From assembly GCA_902465115.1 (NCBI GenBank), contig CABQMC010000016.1, forward strand, positions 1-15,911: a DNA stretch of 15,911 nt. The letters run 5' to 3'. The position numbers and the translations under genes are program-made. The notes beneath the pieces were generated by a model. The model was not told the origin of the DNA and ran no database searches. It saw only the letters and a list, made by a program, of their open reading frames with translations. Position 1 is the stretch's first letter; each line of letters opens with the position of its first letter. The stretch is from an uncultured Collinsella sp. GTDB lineage: Bacteria > Actinomycetota > Coriobacteriia > Coriobacteriales > Coriobacteriaceae. Positions 5,515-12,035 of this stretch are shown in pieces.

Positions 5515-6483
5515 CTACTTGGCAAACAGGTTCTTGAGGTTGAACTCGGCTTGGACGGTGCGAAGCATGAGGTCGGTGTCGTCCAGGCCCAGATGCTGCT
5601 CGCTGGCGTCGGCGGCGAGGGTGCCACGGCGGCGCGCCCAGTTCTCGAGCGCGGCGGGCGCGGACTCGCGGGGGAGCGAGCGCACGTCGGCGTCCAGGCT
5701 GCGGCAGATCTGGCGTGAATCGATGACGATGATCTTACCGGCGCGGCGTGCCTCGGCGTAGCCGTCCAGGTGGATCTTGAACCAGCTGTCCTCAAACGCG
5801 GCGTTGTGTGCCATGTACGGGTACTTCTTCATGAGCTTGAGCAGCTGCTTCTGCAGTTCCTTGTTCTCGCGGAAGGGCGTTTTGCCGTCGATGTCGTCCC
5901 AGGTGATGTGGTGGATATTCGACAACGGCACATCCTCGCCGCGGTAGATGTCGGGCAGACCGCAGTAGTGTGCCTCGGCGTCGTGCGGGACGGCGTCGCT
6001 GGTGAGCTCCATGATCTCCCAGCCCACGTTGATGATGTAGCTGCGCTCGGGTGCACGGCCGGTGGTCTCGATGTCGATACCGAGCACGGTGCCCTGGATG
6101 GGCTTGCGGGCGTAGGCCACGCCGAGCGCGTCGCGGTCGCCGCGGATTTCGCGCATGACGGACGCGGCGGTGCGCTTTTGCATCTTGCCGATGGCGGCGC
6201 AGGTGTCGGCATCGGACAGACCGCGCGAAAGCGTCGCGGGCGTCACGTTGCGCAGGCGCGCCTCGCCAATCTGGTCGCACAGGTCGCGGTTGCGGTCGGC
6301 CAGGTCGCGCACGGTGGCAAAGTCGAAGCCGGGGTCGCCCTCGGCGGTAAAATACTCGGTCTCGAGCACCTTGAGGGCCTCCTCGCCCTTCTGGCGCTCG
6401 GACTCCATGGCGCCGTGATCGCCATAGATAAACATGGGAATAAACGGCTGGCGCTCGTATTCGAGTGCTTGTGAAACGTTCAT
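5515..6483 (-). CDS. DEDDh-family 3'-5' exonuclease (DnaQ-like)
   Basis: This is a 322-residue predicted cytoplasmic 3'-5' exonuclease acting on DNA or RNA ends. The exonuclease domain starts near residue 131: Exo I is GIDIETTG (D137, E139), Exo II is MAHNAAFED (D232), and Exo III is EQHLGLDDTD (H297, D302). The H-x4-D spacing places it in the DEDDh (DnaQ/epsilon) group. The first 130 residues are a hydrophilic, helix-prone extension (CDQIGEARLRNV, then ADTCAAIGKMQKRTA) with no family I recognise. It is not a full DNA polymerase III epsilon by context. It is transcribed divergently from the metal exporter. AAGGAG sits 7 bases before ATG 6483. Confidence 0.87.
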   Translation of the reverse strand: MNVSQALEYERQPFIPMFIYGDHGAMESERQKGEEALKVLETEYFTAEGDPGFDFATVRDLADRNRDLCDQIGEARLRNVTPATLSRGLSDADTCAAIGKMQKRTAASVMREIRGDRDALGVAYARKPIQGTVLGIDIETTGRAPERSYIINVGWEIMELTSDAVPHDAEAHYCGLPDIYRGEDVPLSNIHHITWDDIDGKTPFRENKELQKQLLKLMKKYPYMAHNAAFEDSWFKIHLDGYAEARRAGKIIVIDSRQICRSLDADVRSLPRESAPAALENWARRRGTLAADASEQHLGLDDTDLMLRTVQAEFNLKNLFAK

Positions 6484-6553
6484 ATAACTGCTCCTTGGAT
6501 GGGCCGCGTCGTGCGGCTCAGGGTTATTAAGATGTGGCGAGATGATAGTTTAC

Positions 6554-6623
6554 CATGGGCAACTATTGGCATCGCGCCTAGGACAACTACAATACCCTAG
6601 TTGACCGCTAGGACTTTTACAAT
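6554..6623 (+). promoter_or_regulatory. Probable promoter and repeated operator of the metal exporter gene
   Basis: TTGGCA (6566-6571) and TACAAT (6588-6593), 16 bases apart, each match consensus in 5 of 6 positions. CATGGGCAACTATTG (6554-6568), which overlaps the -35, matches 104-118 upstream of the DtxR-type regulator in 14 of 15 bases. CTAGGACnnnTACAAT occurs twice, at 6578-6593 and 6608-6623, exactly 30 bases apart. GACAACTA (6582-6589) and TAGTTGAC (6598-6605) form an inverted repeat with one mismatch. Control by the window's own metalloregulator is inferred. Confidence 0.5.
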
Positions 6624-6655
6624 GCTGCCGAAAGACACGAAAGGTTCCATCCGTC

Positions 6656-7738
6656 ATGGATTTACTGATTGATATTCTGCTCGACGCCGGCAAGGACACG
6701 CTCTCGCTGGTGCCGTTTTTGTTGGTGACGTATTTGGCTCTTGAGACCCTTGAGCACGTTGCAGGCGACCGCGTTAACGGCGCCATCAAGCGTGCCGGTG
6801 CCGCGGGCCCCGTGGTTGGATCGTTGCTGGGCATGGTGCCGCAGTGCGGCTTTTCGGCCATGGCGGCCACGCTGTACGCCGGTCGCGTTGTGACGCTGGG
6901 TACCCTGGTGGCGGTGTTTCTCTCGACCTCTGACGAGATGCTGCCGCTGCTGCTTGCCGAGCAGGTTCCCATGCAGACTATGGCAATGCTTTTGGCTTCG
7001 AAGGCACTGATCGCACTGGTCACGGGTTTTATCGTGGACGCTGCCATTCGCGGCCTGCGCCGTAACGCCCGCGCGCACGCGGCGATTCGCCGCACCGTGC
7101 TGGGAACCGCGGCCAATCCTACCCATGTGAACTGCGCGCACGACGACCATACCGGGGGCGACATCATTGATGAAGTGGCCGAGGCGGGCGTAAGTGCTGA
7201 TCACATCCACGAGCTGTGCGAACGCGATCATTGCGGCTGTGACGAGGATGAGGACGAGCACGAACACGGACACGATCACGGTCATGAGGGCGAGCATGAA
7301 CACCATGATGGCCACGGTCACTCCCACTCCCACGAAGGGACGCCTGTCCTGTCGATCATCCGCAGCGCGATCTCGCACACCGTGCAGGTATCGGTATTCA
7401 TTTTTCTGGTGACGCTGATTCTGGTCGCCGTGCTCGAGACCTTCGGCGAGTCCGCGATCGAGCAGTTCCTGCGTGGCAACGAGACGCTCGCCGTCCTGGG
7501 TTCGGCGCTTGTCGGCCTGATCCCCAACTGCTCGGCGAGCGTGGTCATTACGCAGCTGTACCTGGAGGGCGCGCTACAGCTGGCGCCGATGCTCGCCGGC
7601 ACGCTTATTTCCGCCGGCGTGGGCTACCTGGTCCTGTTCCGCACCAACCGCAGCGCTCGTGAAAACGCCGTGTTCCTGGTCATGATGTACGTCATCGGCG
7701 CCGGCTGGGGCCTTATCCTATCCGCCTTCGGCCTCTAA
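6656..7738 (+). CDS. Putative manganese/heavy-metal exporter (ArsP_2-like, PF11449 type)
   Basis: This is a 360-residue polytopic membrane protein of the putative 10-TM heavy-metal exporter family, often annotated as a putative manganese transporter. The two membrane halves (about 1-135 and 229-360) are related. Each carries G-x-[VI]-P-x-C-x2-S followed by LY: GMVPQCGFS at 59-67 and GLIPNCSAS at 287-295. Between them is a cytoplasmic or external loop of about 90 residues with CERDHCGC (188-195), an acidic stretch, and 12 histidines between residues 202 and 226. This loop is a likely metal-binding or metal-buffering segment. Substrate is not proven by sequence. ATG 6656 follows AAAGG. The gene is monocistronic, bounded by a repeat-rich promoter and a strong terminator. 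Confidence 0.82.
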   Translation: MDLLIDILLDAGKDTLSLVPFLLVTYLALETLEHVAGDRVNGAIKRAGAAGPVVGSLLGMVPQCGFSAMAATLYAGRVVTLGTLVAVFLSTSDEMLPLLLAEQVPMQTMAMLLASKALIALVTGFIVDAAIRGLRRNARAHAAIRRTVLGTAANPTHVNCAHDDHTGGDIIDEVAEAGVSADHIHELCERDHCGCDEDEDEHEHGHDHGHEGEHEHHDGHGHSHSHEGTPVLSIIRSAISHTVQVSVFIFLVTLILVAVLETFGESAIEQFLRGNETLAVLGSALVGLIPNCSASVVITQLYLEGALQLAPMLAGTLISAGVGYLVLFRTNRSARENAVFLVMMYVIGAGWGLILSAFGL

Positions 7739-7745
7739 GTAGGCC

Positions 7746-7823
7746 AAAAAAACGGGCTTCAAATAGCCATGCTCGGCGCCTGCGCAATGCGGCGACGCAT
7801 GGCATTTTGAAGCCCGTTTTTTT
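7746..7823. terminator. Strong bidirectional terminator
   Basis: Positions 7746-7763 and 7806-7823 are perfect 18-base reverse complements, beginning with seven A and ending with seven T around CGGGCTTC. GCCATGC (7766-7772) pairs with GCATGGC (7797-7803) inside, with a further GC stem at 7777-7780 and 7791-7794. The A and T runs give a U-tract on both strands, so it can terminate the exporter transcript and any opposing transcript. Confidence 0.88.
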
Positions 7824-7860
7824 GTTGAGCCATGGATTCCGAGCGCTCACACCGCTCAAA

Positions 7861-7902
7861 ACAAAAAGGTAGATTTTTAGGCATGTCCTAAAAATCTACC
7901 TT
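7861..7902 (-). terminator. Terminator of the DUF308-yaiI operon
   Basis: Positions 7866-7881 and 7887-7902 are perfect 16-base reverse complements around the loop CATGT. On the minus strand the stem is followed by TTTTTGT. It begins two bases after the YaiI-family stop codon. Confidence 0.85.
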
Positions 7903-7904
7903 GG

Positions 7905-8387
7905 TTAGTGCAGCAGCTCGGTGAGGTTGCGTTTAAAGCGGGCCCGGTCTTCGCTGGTAAATGCCGCCGGTCCGCGAGTGCGTCCGCCGGCGCGGCGCAC
8001 CTTCTTTTCTTCGTGGCGAATAAACAGCTGCATGTCGATGGTCGCTTTGTCGTAGACGCGCCCACGCACGCCGATGGCGGCGGCATCGCGCCCGAGTACC
8101 ATGCTCGCCAAGCCAATGTCCTGTGTCACGACCACGTCGCCCGCCTGCAGGCGTTCGACAATGGCAAAGTCGGCGCTGTCGGCGCCCACGCTCACGTCGA
8201 GCGTCGTGACCCAAAAGCCGCGTCGCGCGTGCTCGGCATCGCGCGGGTCGTCGCGGCGAATGTGCCGTTCCAGGTTTTGTGTGCTGTTGCCGGCGATAAC
8301 AACGGCGACGCCCGCTCGCCGCGCGCAGTCAATTGACTCGCGCGTGACCGGGCAGGCGTCTGCATCAATAAAGAGCGTTCGTGGCAT
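7905..8387 (-). CDS. YaiI/YqxD family protein (UPF0178, DUF188)
   Basis: This is a 160-residue soluble protein of the conserved YaiI/YqxD family, whose function is unknown. A PIN-like nuclease fold has been suggested for the family. Hallmarks are IDADACPV near the N-terminus (acidic residues likely to bind metal), GADSADFAIVERL, VVTQDIGLASMVL and the C-terminal GPAAFTSEDRARF. Length is normal for the family. Its ATG starts directly after the TAG of the upstream DUF308 gene, so translation is probably coupled. A strong terminator follows immediately. Confidence 0.93.
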   Translation of the reverse strand: MPRTLFIDADACPVTRESIDCARRAGVAVVIAGNSTQNLERHIRRDDPRDAEHARRGFWVTTLDVSVGADSADFAIVERLQAGDVVVTQDIGLASMVLGRDAAAIGVRGRVYDKATIDMQLFIRHEEKKVRRAGGRTRGPAAFTSEDRARFKRNLTELLH

Positions 8388-8990
8388 CTAGTGCACCAGT
8401 TTGCCAAATTGAATAGCGCGAACAATCAGCGTTACGCCAAACACCAGCAGCGCGGCGCCGCTAAAGATGACGAGCATCTTGGCCGACCACAGCGGATAGA
8501 TAAACACGAACATGCCGGCGATGATGGAGAGTACGCCGCTCAGGATGGCGAGGGCACGGTTGGACGAAAGCTCGGACTCCAGAATGGACATGACACCTTC
8601 GACAGTCCAGCCAAAGCCGGCCACGATAACCACCATCGTGGTAAGCGTCGCGGTCGAGAAGGCCTGGTTGCGCAGGATTATGACGCCGCCCAAGATAATG
8701 AGTAGGTTGGAGATGATGCTCGTCACGCGCCAGCCGGTGGGCAGCAGCGGCTCAAAAATGGCAGTGAACAGCCTGATGGCAGCAGTGATTACAAAGTAAA
8801 AACCCAGGACGGTCGTCAAAAAAACGAGGGACTTGGCGGGTGCAAAAAGCAGCGCGATACCAGCAATGAACGCCACGACGCCCGTGATGGCGTAGATCCA
8901 GCGCACGGCCTTGACGGCTTTGCCCGCCATGCTTTTCTCGTCAAATCCAAACTGGCTCGATTTTTGGTCATCGTTCTTAAAGATGCCCAT
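8388..8990 (-). CDS. DUF308/HdeD-like membrane protein
   Basis: This is a 200-residue membrane protein with a charged cytoplasmic N-terminus (about 30 residues) and six probable hydrophobic helices, starting near WIYAITGVVAFIAGIALLF. The helices come in pairs with short polar links, as in the DUF308/HdeD family. HdeD in E. coli is tied to acid resistance, but most family members are uncharacterised, so no function is assigned. It ends IVRAIQFGKLVH. AAAGGAGA lies just before ATG 8990, an almost ideal ribosome-binding site. The stop codon abuts the start of the YaiI-family gene, forming a two-gene operon. Confidence 0.88.
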   Translation of the reverse strand: MGIFKNDDQKSSQFGFDEKSMAGKAVKAVRWIYAITGVVAFIAGIALLFAPAKSLVFLTTVLGFYFVITAAIRLFTAIFEPLLPTGWRVTSIISNLLIILGGVIILRNQAFSTATLTTMVVIVAGFGWTVEGVMSILESELSSNRALAILSGVLSIIAGMFVFIYPLWSAKMLVIFSGAALLVFGVTLIVRAIQFGKLVH

Positions 8991-9149
8991 AATGTCTCCT
9001 TTCCGTGCGGCGTAAGCCTTGATCGTTACAACCAGTATCGCCTAAAGGCTCTGGCGTATGGGTCGGGGAGGGCGAAACGTAACCCAAAGGTCCCGAATTG
9101 TTTCCGTTGTTCCCCAGGTCGCGTTTTTCTATTCAACAGGTGTAGAACA

Positions 9150-9178
9150 TTGCAGCCCTGTTCGTTATTGCCTACGTT
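9150..9178 (+). promoter_or_regulatory. Possible promoter of the nitroreductase gene
   Basis: TTGCAG (9150-9155) and TACGTT (9173-9178) are spaced by 17 bases. The -10 hexamer is weak (3 of 6). The call rests mainly on spacing and on the DtxR-like box that begins at the next base, where it would cover the transcription start. Confidence 0.35.
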
Positions 9179-9197
9179 TTAGGTTAGATTTTCCTAA
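9179..9197 (+). promoter_or_regulatory. DtxR/IdeR-like iron box upstream of the nitroreductase gene
   Basis: TTAGGTTAGATTTTCCTAA matches the established 19-base DtxR consensus TTAGGTTAGCCTAACCTAA in 15 of 19 positions, with the left half (TTAGGTTAG) and CCTAA intact. It ends 28 bases before the start codon. The window also encodes a DtxR-family regulator. Whether that protein binds here is inference. Confidence 0.55.
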
Positions 9198-9225
9198 GGA
9201 CAATTGGCTTGTATTGGGGGTCCCT

Positions 9226-9897
9226 ATGAACGAAGCAGTTCCCGAGGCACCGTCGAGTGTCGAATCGATGGCAAAGCAAGGTTGCGAAAAGCTCGGCCTG
9301 GATGCGTTCGATGCGTTGGTTCGCCGCGCCCGCACGTGCCGCCGCTTTGACGAGTCCATGCGCGTGCCGCGCGAGTTTTTGCTCGAGCTGGCGGAACTGG
9401 CGCACCTGGCTCCCTGCGGCGCCAACGCTCAGCGCCTACGCTTTCATGTGGTGAGCGGTGCAGAGGACTGCGCGCGCGTATTTGATGAGCTCGCGTGGGC
9501 CGGTGCGCTCAAGGATTGGCCGGGTCCCGATGAGGGCGAGCGCCCGACCGGCTACATCGCAATTCTTGCCGAGCGCGCCGTTCCCGGCAAGCCCGCCGCG
9601 CCCATCACCGAGGTCGACACGGGTATCGCAGCTCAGACGATGATGCTCGCCGCTCGCAGCGCCACGCCCGAGGTGGCGGCCTGCATGTTCAAGGCCTTTA
9701 CGCCCCGCGCGATCGACGCCATGGGGCTCGATAACGACAAGTATGAGCTCAAGCTGATCATGGCGTTTGGCGTTCCGGCCGAGACGCAGGTGATCGACGC
9801 GATCGATTCCAACCCCGACGGCTCAATTAATTATTGGCGTGACGAGGCGCAGGTGCACCACGTACCCAAGCGACCGCTTGCCGACGTGCTGGTGTAG
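9226..9897 (+). CDS. Nitroreductase-family flavoprotein
   Basis: This is a 223-residue cytoplasmic FMN-dependent oxidoreductase of the nitroreductase superfamily; substrate unknown. After a 24-residue variable start, the FMN-binding RRARTCRRFDE (33-43) and LAPCGANAQRLRFHVV (61-76) match the family's R-S-x-R-x-F and APSxxNxQPW motifs. The GIAAQTMMLAARS helix follows, then MGLDNDKYELKLIMAFGVP near the C-terminus, where family members have the G-Y-P segment. ATG 9226 was chosen because GGGGG lies just upstream and an iron-box-like site sits just before it; the open frame continues upstream to 9058 without family similarity. It is followed by the histidine-phosphatase pair on the same strand. Confidence 0.85.
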   Translation: MNEAVPEAPSSVESMAKQGCEKLGLDAFDALVRRARTCRRFDESMRVPREFLLELAELAHLAPCGANAQRLRFHVVSGAEDCARVFDELAWAGALKDWPGPDEGERPTGYIAILAERAVPGKPAAPITEVDTGIAAQTMMLAARSATPEVAACMFKAFTPRAIDAMGLDNDKYELKLIMAFGVPAETQVIDAIDSNPDGSINYWRDEAQVHHVPKRPLADVLV

Positions 9898-9930
9898 TTG
9901 TGCGCCATTTCGGCGCAATCCGGCGGCAAA

Positions 9931-9965
9931 ACCACCACAAAGGTGCCTGTTCCCTTTGTGGTGGT
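9931..9965 (+). other. Stem-loop between the nitroreductase and first phosphatase genes
   Basis: ACCACCACAAAGG (9931-9943) and CCTTTGTGGTGGT (9953-9965) are perfect 13-base complements with a nine-base loop. No T-run follows. It sits 33 bases after the nitroreductase stop and ends just before the next gene's ribosome-binding site, so it might limit read-through or protect the downstream mRNA. Confidence 0.6.
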
Positions 9966-9980
9966 ACGAGGGGAGGGCAT

Positions 9981-10523
9981 GTGGCCGATCTATATTTGGT
10001 GCGTCATGGGCAGACCGAGCTCAATGTGCAGAACATTTTGCAGGGCTGGCACGATTCGCCGCTTACGGCGCGCGGGCGCGAGCAGGCGCGGGCGACGCGC
10101 ACGGCGTTTGAGGCGCGCGGCATCTCCTTTGACCATGCGTATTCGTCTCCGTTGGGTCGGGCGCGGCATACGGCCGAGCTTATCGTTGGCGAGGGCCGTT
10201 CCATTGAGCTGGTCGATGACCTGCGTGAGTGGCATTTTGGCTCGCTGGAGGGCACATCAAATCGCGAGATGCCGCCGCAGCCCTGGGGCGATTATCCGGT
10301 GGCCTTTGGCGGCGAGTCGGAAGTGCAGCTTCAGTCGCGCATGGTCGCGGCGCTGTCCCGCATCATGGCCAGGCCGCAACACGACTGCGTGCTGGCGGTT
10401 TCCCACGGCTCAGCCTGCCAGGAGTTTCTTGAGTATGTGACTGGCGAGGGAGAGCTACCCGACAACGGTGCCGTGCTTCATTTTGGCTATTGCGACGGGG
10501 CGTTTTCGCTCTTGGGTTGGTAA
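9981..10523 (+). CDS. Histidine phosphatase (phosphoglycerate-mutase-like), first of tandem pair
   Basis: This 180-residue cytoplasmic phosphatase belongs to the histidine phosphatase superfamily. The catalytic LVRHGQTELN (phosphohistidine H9) is followed by LQGWHDSPLT, SSPLGRARHTAE (second Arg), LREWHFGSLEG (acid/base Glu) and VSHGSACQEF (second His). These features say phosphomonoesterase or mutase; the substrate cannot be read. GTG 9981 was chosen because AGGGGAGGG lies just upstream and homology begins at once. The frame is open to ATG 9900, but that start would place the intergenic stem-loop inside the gene. The paralogue follows 18 bases later, so the two are very likely co-transcribed. 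Confidence 0.88.
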   Translation: MADLYLVRHGQTELNVQNILQGWHDSPLTARGREQARATRTAFEARGISFDHAYSSPLGRARHTAELIVGEGRSIELVDDLREWHFGSLEGTSNREMPPQPWGDYPVAFGGESEVQLQSRMVAALSRIMARPQHDCVLAVSHGSACQEFLEYVTGEGELPDNGAVLHFGYCDGAFSLLGW

Positions 10524-10541
10524 CGAACGAAAGGACCCCCT

Positions 10542-11177
10542 ATGAATAAAGACCTGTTTCTGGTCCGCCATGGACAGACGATATTCAACCTTAAGCGCAT
10601 TATTCAGGGCTGGAGTGACTCGCCGCTTACGCAGTTGGGATGCGACCAGGCGGCGCGTGCCGGTATGTTTTTACGTGCGCGCGGCATTGAGCCCGATCAT
10701 GCTTACACCTCCACACTTCATCGCACCGAGCAGACTATCGCCAACTTGTGGCCGGGCTTGGCGTACGAGCGCCTGGACGGCCTGCGCGAGTGGTTCTTTG
10801 GCGACTTTGAGGCCGAGCGCGTGATGCTTATGCCCGAGCGCCCGTGGCGCGATTTCTATAGTCAGTTTGGCGGCGAGGGCCAGATGCAGGTGCGCGACCG
10901 CATGGTGACGACGCTGACCGAGCTTATGCAGCGTCCGGACCATACGTGCGTGCTTGCGGTAAGCCACGGATCGGCTATCAAAGAGTTCATGGACCACGTG
11001 AAGGGTGCGGCGGCCGACGAGCGCGACCGTGTGCCGGGCAACTGCTCGGTGCTGCATTTCGTGTTTAACGACGAGGCCGGCACGTTTGAGCTGATTGAGA
11101 TTTTTACGCAGGAGGATTACGCGCGCGAGCTGGGGCTTGAACCGCTTGTGGCTACTGCAGGTCCGCAGCGCGGATAA
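10542..11177 (+). CDS. Histidine phosphatase (phosphoglycerate-mutase-like), second of tandem pair
   Basis: This 211-residue paralogue of the preceding gene shares the order and spacing of motifs: LVRHGQTIFN (catalytic H10), IQGWSDSPLT, TSTLHRTEQT, LREWFFGDFE and VSHGSAIKEFMDH. It has a longer C-terminal tail (EIFTQEDYARELGLEPL) than its neighbour. The shared QGWxDSPLT and LREWxFG segments show that the two arose by tandem duplication and then diverged. AAAGGA sits before ATG 10542. It could hydrolyse a phosphosugar, phosphoglycerate or phosphoserine-type substrate; sequence alone does not decide. A strong bidirectional terminator follows. Confidence 0.9.
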   Translation: MNKDLFLVRHGQTIFNLKRIIQGWSDSPLTQLGCDQAARAGMFLRARGIEPDHAYTSTLHRTEQTIANLWPGLAYERLDGLREWFFGDFEAERVMLMPERPWRDFYSQFGGEGQMQVRDRMVTTLTELMQRPDHTCVLAVSHGSAIKEFMDHVKGAAADERDRVPGNCSVLHFVFNDEAGTFELIEIFTQEDYARELGLEPLVATAGPQRG

Positions 11178-11224
11178 CGCGAGCGTGGCGGCACGGGTCG
11201 CCGACATAACTTCTCGACGCAAAA

Positions 11225-11270
11225 GGGGCGGAGATGCATGTATCCGCTGCATCTCCGCCCCCTGTTTGTT
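11225..11270. terminator. Bidirectional terminator after the phosphatase pair
   Basis: GGGGCGGAGATGCA (11225-11238) and TGCATCTCCGCCCC (11248-11261) are perfect 14-base complements with a nine-base loop. CTGTTTGTT follows on the plus strand, and AAAA precedes the stem, giving UUUU on the minus strand. It separates the phosphatase operon from the convergent DUF1015-like gene. Confidence 0.82.
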
Positions 11271-11306
11271 GAGCTGCCGATTTTTGTGCTGGACGGTCTG
11301 GTCTTG

Positions 11307-11996
11307 CTAGAACCGCGCGACCTGGTGCGTGAGCAGACCTGTCGGAACCTGCGGCGCGGCGCCGCTGACCTGCGCGGCGGGGAAGAGCACAGCTACGGCA
11401 AAGTTGAACGGCTCTTCGCCCGTGTAGGTGCCGGCAGCACGGGCATCGTCGGCCAGGAGCTGTGATGCCCCAGCCAGCGCGGCGGCATAGGCGGAGTCGC
11501 CGGCGAACACCGGACCGGGCGCCTGATCGAGCATGGCACGGATGGCGGCAACAGCGTCCTCGCGCTTGACCTCCCACACGCGGTGCGTAATGCCCGCGGG
11601 ATCGGTGACGGCGTAGAGCGAGGCACCCTCTTTGGCAGCGCCCAGGATGATGTCCATGACGGGCGACGCCTCGTAGGCGAGCGACACGGGGCGCGGCTGC
11701 ACCTTGAGCTCGGCGATTGCGCGCGCGGCGGCGAGTGCGTCGACGCTCTCGGCGGCGGCCTCGTCGCTACCCGTCAGCACGTTAACCGGGCAGATCGCCA
11801 CGACACCTGTTACGCGCCCCGGCTCCCCCGAACATTCGTACACGTAGTATGCCGCACCCGGGTCCTTGAGCATCAGGCCATCGGCAAGGGCTCCGCGCAG
11901 AGCATCGTTGCCGCTCAAGACGCTGCCCATTGCAGGCAGCGCCTCGAGCACGCGGTCCTGAGCCGGGCGGATGCAGGGAAACGGAAGTGCTTTCAT
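11307..11996 (-). CDS. Shortened, degenerate DUF1015-family protein
   Basis: This 229-residue protein matches DUF1015 along its length, but it is little more than half the usual size (around 400). Recognisable segments are ALPFPCIRP at the start, AAYYVYECSGEPGRVTGVVA, the VSLAYEAS and GITHRVWEV region, and GEEPFNFAVAVLFPAAQ near the end. In typical members the segment before this reads roughly ADGHHRAASA; here it is AGDSAYAAAL (near residues 173-182), so the paired histidines are gone. The HExT region is also missing, and the protein stops soon after the LFP motif. DUF1015 function is unknown; from memory its genes often sit beside serA/serC, and serA lies two genes away here. It starts 39 bases after the M20 peptidase stop, so the two may be co-transcribed. 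Confidence 0.72.
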   Translation of the reverse strand: MKALPFPCIRPAQDRVLEALPAMGSVLSGNDALRGALADGLMLKDPGAAYYVYECSGEPGRVTGVVAICPVNVLTGSDEAAAESVDALAAARAIAELKVQPRPVSLAYEASPVMDIILGAAKEGASLYAVTDPAGITHRVWEVKREDAVAAIRAMLDQAPGPVFAGDSAYAAALAGASQLLADDARAAGTYTGEEPFNFAVAVLFPAAQVSGAAPQVPTGLLTHQVARF

Positions 11997-12035
11997 GGGC
12001 GGTCCTAACGCACGAGTCGGTTTGTTCGCGGCTTA

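Noticed and set aside
6484..6655. yybP-ykoY manganese riboswitch before the exporter
   Set aside because: The region is short and dominated by DNA repeats. The conserved riboswitch core could not be recognised by eye.
7177..7412. Short shifted frames within the histidine-rich coding stretch
   Set aside because: They follow from the repetitive GAC/CAC codons of the exporter loop and have no start signals.
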